Shown: positions 46,101 through 58,100 of the stretch, one piece after another
How positions within the stretch are numbered: position 1 is the stretch's first letter
How the letters are laid out: each line of letters begins with the position of its first letter
Source: Tenebrio molitor
Lineage: Eukaryota; Arthropoda; Insecta; Coleoptera; Tenebrionidae
NCBI RefSeq assembly: GCF_963966145.1
Contig: NC_091053.1
Span: forward strand, 2,294,001 to 2,358,000
Direction of reading: 5' to 3'
DNA length: 64,000 nucleotides
Position numbers and translations under genes: made by a program
The notes under the pieces: generated by a model
Seen by the model: only the letters and a program-made list of their open reading frames with translations
What the model was told of the DNA's origin: nothing
Databases searched by the model: none

Positions 46101-49100
46101 GCATCGTATAATTATGATTTGCAAATGTTTCATATCATTGCATGAAGTGTTGGCTTTGATTTCAGTTTAATAGAAAAAAAATAAAAAATTGAGGAAATGG
46201 TGGATGCGCCGGGCGAGATTAAAATAAAATTGTTGATATCTCAGTTATTTTTAAAGATAGAGTAAATATAAAAACTGGTTTTTATAGATTTTTCAACACA
46301 AAACGAGAGAACTGTACATTTCTCAAAACTAAATTTTAAAAAATGAGTGCAAAAATAATCAACGCCCTTGACAATCAAAAAAATGAAATCGTGATATTTC
46401 AGTTATCTTCAGAGGCAAATCAATGTAAAATTGTCTTGTGCTAATATTTTGTAATAAACTCCATGACGAAAGGAGTCCTTAACACTACTTTAATGCCACA
46501 ATAATATTACACGAAAATGGTGGATGCGCCGGGCAAGATTAAAATTGTTGTTATCTCAGTTATCTTAAAAGATATAGCGAATCTGAGAATTGTGTATTAT
46601 AGATTTTTCAACACAAAACGAATCCCGAGAATCGTACATTTCTATCTCAAAACTAGATTTAAAAAAAACGAGTGAAAAAAATAATTAACGCGCTTGACAA
46701 TCAAAAAAATTAATTCTTGATATTTCAGTTATCTTCAGAAGCAGAAAAACGTAAAATTGTCTTGTGCTAGTGTTTTGTAATGGACTTCATGACGAAACCC
46801 GTAAATTGAAGTCTTTAAGCTAACTTTAATGTGAGAATAATATTACGCGAAAATGGTGGATGCGCCGGGTAAGATAAAAAATTAAATTGTTCATATTTTA
46901 GTAATCATTAGAGATCCAATGAATGTAAAAACTGTGTTTCATAGATTTTTCAAAACAAATTAAGCACCGAAAACCCTAAACTTGTATCTCAAGTATTGCT
47001 TTTGAAAAAAAAATTTCAGCGTAGAAATAATTAATACTTTTGAGGATCTGAAACAGAAAATTGTATTTGTTTACCAGAAGTAACGATTTATGTATTATTT
47101 CCTTTAGAGTGGCAAAATGGAAATTGTTTTGTCCTTTCTACAGAAAGTCAAAATATTTAATTTTATTCCTTTGAAAAATATTGAATTTTAAAACGAATAA
47201 AATATTCTTCGACCACAGAATGAATTAATACATTTAGAAATAAATTCAATCAGTATTACTATTTGACACATCCAATTAAGCAACACAAACTCATTACACA
47301 ACATCAATCAAATCTGCTCGATGATGCTTTGAAAGATTTACAACACGTGATTATTTGAATTTTAATTTACTAACTGCATAAACCAAATCATAAATAAATT
47401 AAAAATCTGGCCGACTAAACAAGATTGGTATGTTTCTCTTTCATCAAAAAGTCGCTCCAAGCCAGGCGAAGATAATGAGCGCTGCAAGAGGGTTAGATGG
47501 GACAATTTGTAACCCAAAATACATCCACCACCTTCACTAATAAACGACATATTAGATTTTGGGGTAGAACACATCCCCCGAGAGCAAATTAGCGTGCCCG
47601 GGCAAATTCCCATTCATCAGTTCTCCATTGGAGCCATGAACAACAACACCACAACAGTAACAACATCACACAAGTCAATAACATGCAAGCATTACGTCTA
47701 ACCGAGTAAATCGTTTCACTCAGATTTGAGCTTTAGGGAAATTCGATCGATACCTTGGCAGCACGTGTCTATTAATAGGTCTCTACTTTTGATTCATCTT
47801 GAAATGCACATTTTATTAATGAGAGAGCTTTCGATAAAGCACGCCTGAAACAACAAACGTGTTTTTTTCCAGCTGCAACAGCCTGAAAACGACGGCCAAG
47901 AGCACTGCAGAAGGTTCAGGATCGAGAACGGCGACTCTCCGGGGGAGAAGGACGAGGTCAGTTGTTTGTTCGGGGTGTTTACAGTGACCGCACTGTATAA
48001 CATTCTTTTGATTATAAGTTGAGCTTTTTTTATAGATGTTCGGGTCGCCGAGCACACCGGTCCTTGAAAACCCTGAATATCAAACAAGATGGTACTTCAA
48101 ATATTTCCTTGGAAAATGTGAGTCCCGAGAAACATTTCTCTCGGCGTGATGACTTCTTAAAAAGTTAATCGAACCACGACACAATGAAAAATTGCGAGTT
48201 TCCACCACTTTTTTCAAAATAACAGATTAATCGCAGACTAGAGGACTCCGGGGACTATTTCCGGAGATGTCTACTGCAAAATCCAATAAGCACTCTCGAC
48301 TGGGAATCAGTTATTAATAGAAAGTGTTCGAGCAATTTAAAGATGGCATTTCCTTCTGCTCGAAAACTTCACCTAAGTTCAAAGGAAATGGTGCTGCAAA
48401 ACGGACACATCCACTTCTTTTATAAATAGAAGAGCGAAATTGAATTTTAGCTGGGTTGGACGCCTCTAAATAAAATATTTGTAACGGAGAATTTAATTCT
48501 TGCGTTAGAAAAATTATAAATAAATTACTGCAAGGGTAAAAGCTCTCGCGCTTCGAAAATTACTTTATTCTAATTGTACACGCGGTGTGGAGGGTTTGTG
48601 TATTTTTTGTGGCGGAAAACACGCTCTTTAGAGAAGTGCAAGGATAAAAAGATGCAACAAAATTAAAACAAGGGGAAGAACAGGATGGGGTTGTTTTTAA
48701 ATGCAAATACTTTGTGGTCCTTTCTTGGAAGTATGTTTAGAGCAAGGATTTTGCTTCGATAGATGTTAAATTAAATTGTCATTTCTATGCCCATATTGTG
48801 AGGTGGCTCTAAAGTGCTCTGCGCCTCTTGCCAAGACGATGGGCGTAATTGACAACATATTGCTGATTTTGATATATGTATTACTGGCTGCATCTTGTAA
48901 TTATCCAAAAGAAAGTTTAACTGGTTACAGAAAAAAAATATTTTTTTTAATAAAAAAATTAATATTTTTTTTATCTGAAATTTGCAATCTGATACACATC
49001 AGAACGAAGGTAATAAATAATTTGTGGGTGATCTAGGTAAAAAGGATTACGAGCAGATTACTTATACCCCAAAACTGGTTTAATCTACCCCTGTCGGAAC

Positions 49101-52100
49101 ACCCCCTGAAGACCACTAAAATTTCCACGACCAGCTCAATAATTCACCCCTTTCCGCAATCCAGCCATCATTCTTTTATTTTTCCAGTGCACCAAAACTA
49201 CGTGGGACTGGATAACGACAAAATCCCATTTTTTCTAAGCATAGTGTTAAACGAAGACAACAACTCGTGCGTCCCCCTCTACCGAGCCATTTTATTTAGG
49301 AAAACGGTAAGCCAGATGTGAAAACAGTATTTGAATGCATCTGACCGGGCAAATCGAATTCCAGGGGGCGCAGAAAATTTCATTACCGATTACCCAACAC
49401 AAGGTTCTCACCGTTAAGCAAATATTATCGAATTTTCCCAATATGGACCGGGTTGACAAAGGACCAAAAGAAATATTCTCACCCGACATACAAAAAGACC
49501 TGCTGCTGCTGGAAGAGCAGGAGGGGTCGGTTAATTTTAAATTCGGGGTGATCTACATGAAGCACGGTCAAAGCAGCGACGACGATATTCTGAGCAATGG
49601 TAATCTCCACCGAAAGGGTTTAAGGAAGTGTTGTATTGGTTGGTTTCAGAGTTCGGCAGTCCCAAGTTCGAACAGTTTCTTTCGTTATTAGGAGATAAAA
49701 TTAGGTTGAAAGGTTGGGATAAATACCGAGGAGGGCTCGACATCAAAGGTGGGTATTTTCTCGTTCAGACGTTATTATTAAATCCGGAAACCTTCCAGAT
49801 TTTTGTCGTGCAAATACATAAATAATCCAATCTGACATTCGATATTTCCCAAATATACTGACTTGCAAAACTTTCCCTTTCGAGGCGAAAAACAAAATAA
49901 AAAAATATGAAGCATGTGCTTGTTTTTCTCTCCGACCAGTTTTGAAACATCGGTTGTCTACGTGAACGTGACATTTAATTTCATTCATTTTGGGGTTAAT
50001 CCATTATGTACATAAATCAATAATGTCGACACAATATGTACCAACATAAATTAGTTACAACAAATTCCAAAATAACAACCCTTTGTGTGAAAAATGTATT
50101 ATCCACGTAAGATCGAATAATAGTTGTTGACAACATTTAGACAGAGTTTCGGCACTTGGCAACAAGAAACTTCTTTAGCAGTGTGTTAAGCACGCTCTGG
50201 AGATGTTATTTATGAAATGAGTGAGAGAAGACATTTTTCGCGCATGGGCGCATTATTTGAGGAACGAGCGACGAACGAGCGAGTGCTTCATTTGCTCGAA
50301 TGTGACCAGACTTTATTATTGTCGAGCCACGTTGTTTTCAGAAGGCGAATCCTTTTGGAAATCGACGTTCGCGCACTAGTGCTTCAAAATCATCCAAAAA
50401 GCGTTCGCACTAGTGCGCGAAAATCGATTTCGCACACTACTATGCGGTCGCGAAATATTGAATGTTTTCTGGCACTCTTATCTGGTTTGATTGTCCTTGA
50501 GTGTTGTTTCAGGCGACATGACCGGAAAATACTCCATGTACACCATTTACGAAGGACACGAGATCATGTTCCACGTCTCTACGCTGTTGCCGTACTCGAG
50601 AGACAACCGTCAGCAGGTGGAGAGGAAAAGACACATCGGAAACGATATCGTGAACATTGTGTTCGTCGATGTGGATGATCCCACTCAGTCGGAAACTGCA
50701 CATTCGCTTTTCAACCCCACGTGCATAAAATCGCAGTTTACGCGTATCCTTTTTCGATGCGTTATTGACAGCTAAAAGGGGAAAATCACCGGGCTGGGGA
50801 GCGATTATTGATACAGACAATAGGGGTGGATTTTGGAGATTGCAAAAGCTTCAATCGGGAATATCTATTTAGGGAATATTTTTTGGTCGCATTCTTGCAG
50901 GAAGCGTAAAAAATTGACTATTTGGTAATTTTGTAGAGTACATTTTATAAAACATGATATACAGGGTGTATTTTTTAAATGTGCCGAAATTTTACTTACG
51001 AGGTTGTAGGACAACGTAGAAAACTAAAAGCAATTTAAAAAAATTGTAGCTCAAAAAATAAATGTCATTTTATTTTTTGATATAGAATTTTTTAAATACT
51101 TTTTCCGAGTTCTACGTGAAGCCAGTAGCTCGTGATTAAAATTTCTGCACGCATTTCAAAAACACCCTGTATTTTGAGCTACAGCATTTAATACGTTAGT
51201 CTGGTTTTAATTGAGATTGAAAGAATTCAGTTAAGGAATCCCTAGATTATGACGTTCTTGTCAGATTTCCGTGAACTTTTCTTTGTCACAATTATTGTCC
51301 CAGTTATAGAAAAGTAAAGAAATAAATTTGGTGATTTGGATGTTCATGACTGGAAATATTATTTTCTTAAAAAATTGTCGAAAAATAATTCTTCATATAC
51401 AGGGTATTTTGAAATGCGTGTACAAATTTTAACCACGAGCTTCGTGTAGAACTCGCAAAAAATATTCAAAAAATTCTGTCAAAAAATAAAATGACATTTA
51501 TTTTTTGAGCTACAATGCGGTTTCCTTGTTTTAAAGCATATTTCCTAGAAGTTACTTCGCATTGGCGTACATTTTATAAAATATGATATACAGGGTGTAT
51601 TTTTAAAATGTGCCGAAATTTTACCTACGAGGTTGTTTGACAACGTAGAAGACTAAAAGCAATTAAAAAAAATTGTTGCTCAAAAAATACGAACAATAAA
51701 AAAGTTTGTCTTGTAGGATTACATCGAAGGAAATTTTTTGATGTGAATTACATTGAAGCGTCTTCAGCAAAGACACTTATAAATCTATTGACACAACCCT
51801 TTTAAGGGCCCTTATTATCCCAGCCCAAAGAAACGCATTGCTTGTAGGCGGTTCCTCCACTTTTTGTCCATTCTTAATCGCACCAAACTCTCAGAAACCA
51901 CTCCTCAACCCCGATCGCTGTGTTACTTCTTGCGCGCCACAAAACTTTTCCATTCTAGCTCGAATTATTATTAATCGAACCACCAAACTTTGCAAAACTT
52001 TGCGAGTCCCCCAGCCGTCAAAGTGTCGCCGTGAAACGTCCTTAATTGTTCATAGATGTATTCGCCGTAGTAAGTGTGGACCGTGAGAATCAATATCGCC

Positions 52101-55100
52101 TGTCAGTCTTCTCGGACGAGGCTGTCCCCCTGTTCGGGCCGAGCCTGCCCTGTCCTCCGGTCTTCAGGGACGCCCAACTTTTCAGGGAATTCCTTTTGGT
52201 CAAGCTAATTAACGGTGAAAAAGCGACGTTCGAAACGCCCACGTTCGCCAGGAAGAGGGAAAGGACGTTAGATATGCTCATCAAGGATTTATATTCGGAA
52301 CACATGACCGACGCAAGAATGGTGAGTGGAGCTTTCACGCAATTTCAGATTAACGTTCTAAAAAAAAATTAAGGGATGTGTGTTGTTCACTTGTTCATTT
52401 CAACACAAGCTTTGGCCAGTCAGTCAGATTTACTGGATTGAGATAATTTATTTGCTCGGGCGGAACAAACAAGCAAATTAAGGGAGGGAGTTTTATCAAA
52501 TCGGTAAAATTTGTTTTCCCTGTTATTTATAATGGTTAATAAAGCATAAATACATGTTTTTGAGGGAACTTGCCCAGTCATATTCGTTATTGGGGAAAAT
52601 GTATCCAAACCTATTTTTAAAAGTCGCGTTTTATGTAAAAATAAAACCTGAGGCATTGAATAATCCCTACCTGTTTATTCAAAATCGTAAGCCAGAAAAC
52701 ATCGTTGGATTTTATATAATCAAGGCGGAATCCTCAGATAAATGGTACTCACTTCCGTAACAAATTTATCCTGAGAGGCTTTTGTATTGAACAGTCTCAA
52801 AATAATTAATTAGTTCTGGAATATTTCCAAAACATGTTTGAAATGAAAATTTCTTTCCGCGGCATACAGGGTGTTTTTGAAATGCGAGCACAAATTTTAA
52901 TCACGAACTACTGGCTTCATATAGAACTCGGAAAAAATATTTAAAAAATTCTATGTCAAAAAATAAAATAACATTTATTTTTTAATGACATTTATTTTTT
53001 GAGCTACAATTTTTTTAAATTGCTTTTAGTTTTCTACGTTGTCCTACAACCTCGTAGATAAAATTTCGGCACATTTTAAAAATACACCCTGTATATCATG
53101 TTTTATAAAATGTACGCCAATGCGAAGTAACCTATAGGAAATATGCTTTAAAACAAGGAAACCGCATTGATGTACGTTTTATAAAATATGATATACAGGG
53201 TGTATTTTTAAAATGTGCCGAAATTTTACCTACGAGGTTGTTTGACAACGCAGAAGACTAAAAGCACTTTAAAAAAATTGTAGCTCAAAATAAATAAATA
53301 AATAAATAAATATCACTTTATTTTTTGACATAGAATTTTTTAGATATGTTTCTACGTGAAGCCAGTAGCTCGTGGTTAAAATTTGTGCACGCATTTCAAA
53401 AACACCCTGTATTTCCCCGACAGTAAATTAGTTTCACCGTCACGCATCACGTCACACGCTCCGAGGCGAAAGGCACATTCGAGTTTTAATCTGGGACCAA
53501 AAAAAATCACAAGGTGCCAGATCAGGAGCGTAAGCGGGTTGTCTTTGGTGCAACCTGCATATTTGTTTATTTCAGACCTTATTAAACTGTCAGAGAGGAT
53601 CGAAGCGATTTCTGAATCAAATCAGCAACTTCATCAAGTTTGGGGCGCCTCAGATAATTGCCTCAAGTGAGAACTTTATACATCTCCAAGTGGAACAGTA
53701 AATTTACACAACTTCCTTCAAAACAAACTCATTTCTTGTCTTTGACTTGCATTATATTTAAACTGGACCTGGATTCGCGTCTGAATCATTATTTGTTTAA
53801 AAAAGCTGTAAAATTGTTGCCGGGACAAGATTTCAATCAGAAAAAGCGATTCGATCGTCTCATTTTTTACTCGCTCCATATTTTCCAATATCGAGACGTG
53901 TCAAAACATCTTCGGCTGAAACTTCATAGCGCTGTTGCAAATACTTTCAACGTGAAGAAGTCTGGGCACGTAAACAAACATAATGGATACCTATATCTGA
54001 TGGATATTTACTGAACACGAGTAGCAGACTTGTCTCAGGGCTTATAACATAAATCGTAAAGATTTTTCTTTTAAATTTATGCCGCAGCGGTTAGACGAGT
54101 TTTTCTTGACACAATGGTGAGGAAAAAAATTGTTTTTCTTTTAATTTACAAATGCAGCTTTTTGTCATTCTATGAATTTTCGTAGTAGTAAACCAGACAA
54201 AAAAATTAATTCTAAGTGATGAGAAAAGTTGGTTAAACCAACATCTGGTCGCTAGACGGCACAAGAAATTTGTGAGGTCTGAAGGGCACGTTGCTTCAAA
54301 TATTTCTGAAACAGAAACATGAATTTATTTATTATATTAAAATTTATTCTGAAACGTATACCTAATTAAATTTAATATTCAGGAATATATATAATATGTA
54401 TTGTAATATTCAGTGGGTTAATTGAGTGTAACTAATCATTTGTTTTAATAATCCCATATGGTTCAAAAAATATGTACATATTTACATTTTTTCTACAAAA
54501 TAATCTTAAAACATTTTTATTTTTTCCATTGCATCATTATTAGGCATTGTACTCTTCTTCTCCCATAACATTCTTCCATTTGATTATTTCCTTCCCTGTC
54601 TGTCTCTCTGTTTGTTTTCTTTTAACTCACAATCTATTGGATCGATTTCCTTCAAACAAAGTTTACTAGAAAGGAAATTCTTCTGGTGATGTTCTGCACT
54701 TTGTGCCATCACGATACAATGTCAGAGAGCTGCGCAATAGCAATGTATCTGTGGCGAGTATATTGCGGTGTAATGGGTTCGCCTCGCGATTCTCCTTGTG
54801 TCAACTACTGCGTCCTTTTTCCTCATCTGTCCTATTATTTTCTCTCTTTCATCAAATGTTCTTATATTTCCTTCCTGGCTTAAATTGTTACGAAATTTTA
54901 TATTAAGCTCTAGCCAATAATGTAGTTTTGTGAAAGCGGTAGCTACAAAATAATCTTAAAACATTTTTATTTTTGCCATTGCATCATTATTAGGCATTGT
55001 ACTCTTCTTCTCCCATTACATTCTTCCATTAGATTATTTCCTTCCCTGTCTACTTATCTCTTTGTTTCCTTTTAACTCACAAGCTATTGGACCGATTTCC

Positions 55101-58100
55101 TTTAAACAAACTTTACTAGAAAGGAAATTCTTCTGATGACGTTCTGCACTTTGTCCCATCACGATGCGACGTCAGAGAGCTGCACAATAGCAATGTATCT
55201 GTGGCGAGTATATTGCGGTGTAGTAGGTTCGCCTCGCGATTTTCCTTGTTTCGTCGTATCAATTACTGCGTCCTTTTTCCTCATCTGTTTTATTACTTTC
55301 TCTCTTTTATCAAATGTTCTTATACTTTCCTGCTGGCTTAATTTGTTACAAAGTATTGTATTTAGCTAGAGCCAATAATGTAATTTTGTGGACGCTGTAG
55401 CTACAAAATAATCTTAAAACATTTTTATTTTTTCCATTACATCATTATTAGGCATTGTACTCTTCTTCTCCCATAACTTTCTTCCATTTGATTATTTCCT
55501 TCCCTGTCTGTCTCTCTGTTTGTTTTCTTTTAACTCACAATCTATTGGATCGATTTCCTTCAAACAAAGTTTACTAGAAAGGAAATTCTTCTGATGACGT
55601 TCTGCACTTTGTCCCAATACGATACGACGTCGGAGAGCTGCGCAATAGCAATGTATCTGTGGCGAGTATATTGCGGTGTAGTGGGTTCGCCTCGCGATTA
55701 TTCATGTTTCGTCGTGGTACCTCCTGGATCCTTTTTCTCTCTTTCATCAAATGTTCTTATTATGTTTTCAGCCGATGCATTTTTCCACTTGGTCCATTTA
55801 GGAATAATGAAAGTCGTACGGTTTCCACGCAATTTCTTCTTTAAGACGAAATGAAATAATAGCCGTCTAGACGTCATTGTCCCTCGCGTTGTGCATTCTT
55901 GTCCTATCAAGAAGCCTACACAGATCCACACTTATAAAATTTCATTTGAATAACAAATTGCCGTGTACAAGAGAAGCCCTCCATGCTCCCTTCATTTCCA
56001 TTGTTTCACTCGTGCAACAACATCGTATTCGCCGAATCGCCAATTCCGCCGCCGCTTCCAAAACAATCGTTATTTGTTTAAAAATATCCGATTTCACGCT
56101 TCTAATCCTTGACAATGAAACCGGGAATTAATCAAGCTCGGCCGCCGCCCACGCGCTCCTCACACCGCCGATTTCTTTTTTCAGACGATGCTGAATCGCA
56201 GGGCTTTTTCCGACGTGCTGGCCGAAACGCCCCGCCACTCCCGTCTGAAGGAGGACTCCAGGCAGATCGAGTTCGTCCGCATAGGTCAAGCGCTCAAGCT
56301 GGAGGCCATCGTGCGCGGGGACGCCCCCACTAGCTTGGCCTCCGCCGGAACCGCCGGCACCGTCTTCAAGAGGTCGCCCTGGGAGGCCAGCTGCTTCTAC
56401 CCGGTCTTTCCGGCGCACCCGATCGCCTGCGCTGACTCCTGGGGGGACAACAGGCTGGCCATCGGCACCGAAGAGGGGGTCTTCGTCGTCGAAGGTTAGA
56501 GCGCGATTTGAATTAATTTTACAGAGAGAGATTCGGGGGAGAGGGGGAGTTTTATCGCCGAGTAAACAGCCAGACGTTCGTGTTTTATTGGCCGTTTCAA
56601 AAATAAATGCCATTTGTCTTCGGAGCTTATCGTAATGGAGAGAAAGTTTGTCGCTGTGCCGGAGGCTTCAAGGTACACAGTTCTGAACAACTTTAGTTTT
56701 GGAAACGTGCACCTGACAGTTTATATACAGGGTGTTGTTGAAAGTTGTACAGATATTTTAACCACGAGCTCCTGGCTTCATGTAGAACTCGGAAAGAATA
56801 TCTAAAAAATTATATGTCAAAAAGTAAAATTACATTTTTTGCGTTACATTTTTTTTTAATTGGTTTTAGTCTTCTACGTTGTCCTACAACCTCGTAGGTA
56901 AAATTTTGCCACATTTTAAAAATACACCCTGTATATCATGTAAAGCATTTTTTTAGATATTTTTTCCGAGTTCTACATGAAGCCAGTAGCTCGTGGTTAA
57001 AATATCTGTACAACTTTCAATAACACCCTGTATAAATGTTTCCAGCGTCGTAGTGTGCTGGTGGACCCATACTAATCAAATTTAATTTATATGATTATTT
57101 GGTTGCCTAAAATCAAGGGGCTTGAATCGATTCACATGTAAAATTCTTCTAAAGCAAGTGATTAATATCTATTCACGCATGCTGAACTCTTGTTCCTCAA
57201 TAAAAACACAAAAGAATTATCAAAGAGAAGAATCAAAGGCGCCAGAAGACATTAATCAATTTGTTCGAGGTGTTGAAGATATTTTCCACTTGTGAGATTA
57301 AAGTTTTGCTTGCGAATAAAAATTCAATAACATCGAAAGAAACTGTTCGGAGAAATACTAGTAAAGCACTTTTGAAGTTTATGTGTCGCTGTAAGCTCCA
57401 CTTGAATTGCATTTGTAGTCGACAAGCTTTCAAGATTGTACAATTCTCCCAAAAAAATCAACACCACCATCGATCCAATTGAAACAAAAATGCGACTTGA
57501 AACAAGTCACGGCGACACGATTTCTCTCATCCATTCCCTTTGAGAGCCAATCCGGGGTCATGATCAGCCTTGAAGCTTCCAAAGCTCGTCCATCACACAA
57601 CGAGCCATAACAGATCGTTACAACACAATTTGTCTAATTCTACTTTGCAATCCCCAAGAACGCTTTCATGCAACGAAGCAATAAAACTTTCGTCGCCTCA
57701 ACTGACAACTGACAAATGTCAAGTGTCGTGTTTTGTGACTGTCGACAGCTGATGTGACACGCGAAAAGCTTGAAGTTGAGCTGGACTTTTGTTGACATTT
57801 CAGATGGCAGCTCGCACCGGTTAATCTTCGATCGCTCCCTCCAAGTGAAACAATTAAACGTGGTGGAGCCGCACGGCATTATGCTGCTGCGTGGGGGGCA
57901 CTCCAACAAGGAGGGTAAAATCTACGTGTTTAGGTTGTCACAAATCGAATCTCTGAACGAGCCTCGCTGTCGCTTAGACATCAAGGACCATCGTCTGGAA
58001 CGGACGAGAGGAACCAACTTGTACGCCATCTCCAGGCCCGGTAAGACAAAAACAATCATTCTAGGAGTCAGGTGAACAAAGCTTCCAAAGCTGGCGCTTT

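Larger units (their letters stand above)
40010..47872 (+). other. GARNL3 intron 2, 7.9 kb, largely a satellite-like array
   Basis: Occupied by the higher-order repeat blocks 40213-43128 and 45696-46870. Between them lies about 2.5 kb of AT-rich DNA containing one fold-back (43212-43368). The stretch 47.0-47.87 kb shows nothing I recognise. Confidence 0.7.
52322..56184 (+). other. GARNL3 intron 9, 3.9 kb
   Basis: Holds a compound family-1 element (52865-53411) and a three-copy 460-bp tandem repeat (54493-55770). No conserved exon is seen. A 118-codon frame near 53658 is not recognisable. Confidence 0.6.

Noticed and set aside
40213..46870. Array of conserved cores considered as a CRISPR array or as repeated coding microexons (MVDAPGK)
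   Set aside because: The genome is eukaryotic, spacing is irregular and hundreds of bases long, and spacers are themselves repeats. The core is not followed by open frames.
53658..54014. 118-codon plus frame in GARNL3 intron 9
   Set aside because: Non-ATG start, no family resemblance, and not in phase with flanking exons.
54686..55854. Short proteins sharing YLWRVYCGVVGSPRD in three places
   Set aside because: These are the same repeat unit translated three times. The frames are cut by stops and differ at both ends.
56128..56613. 161-codon minus frame over GARNL3 exon 10
   Set aside because: Antisense of a GC-rich exon. The plus strand has the conserved GARNL3 protein and proper splice sites.
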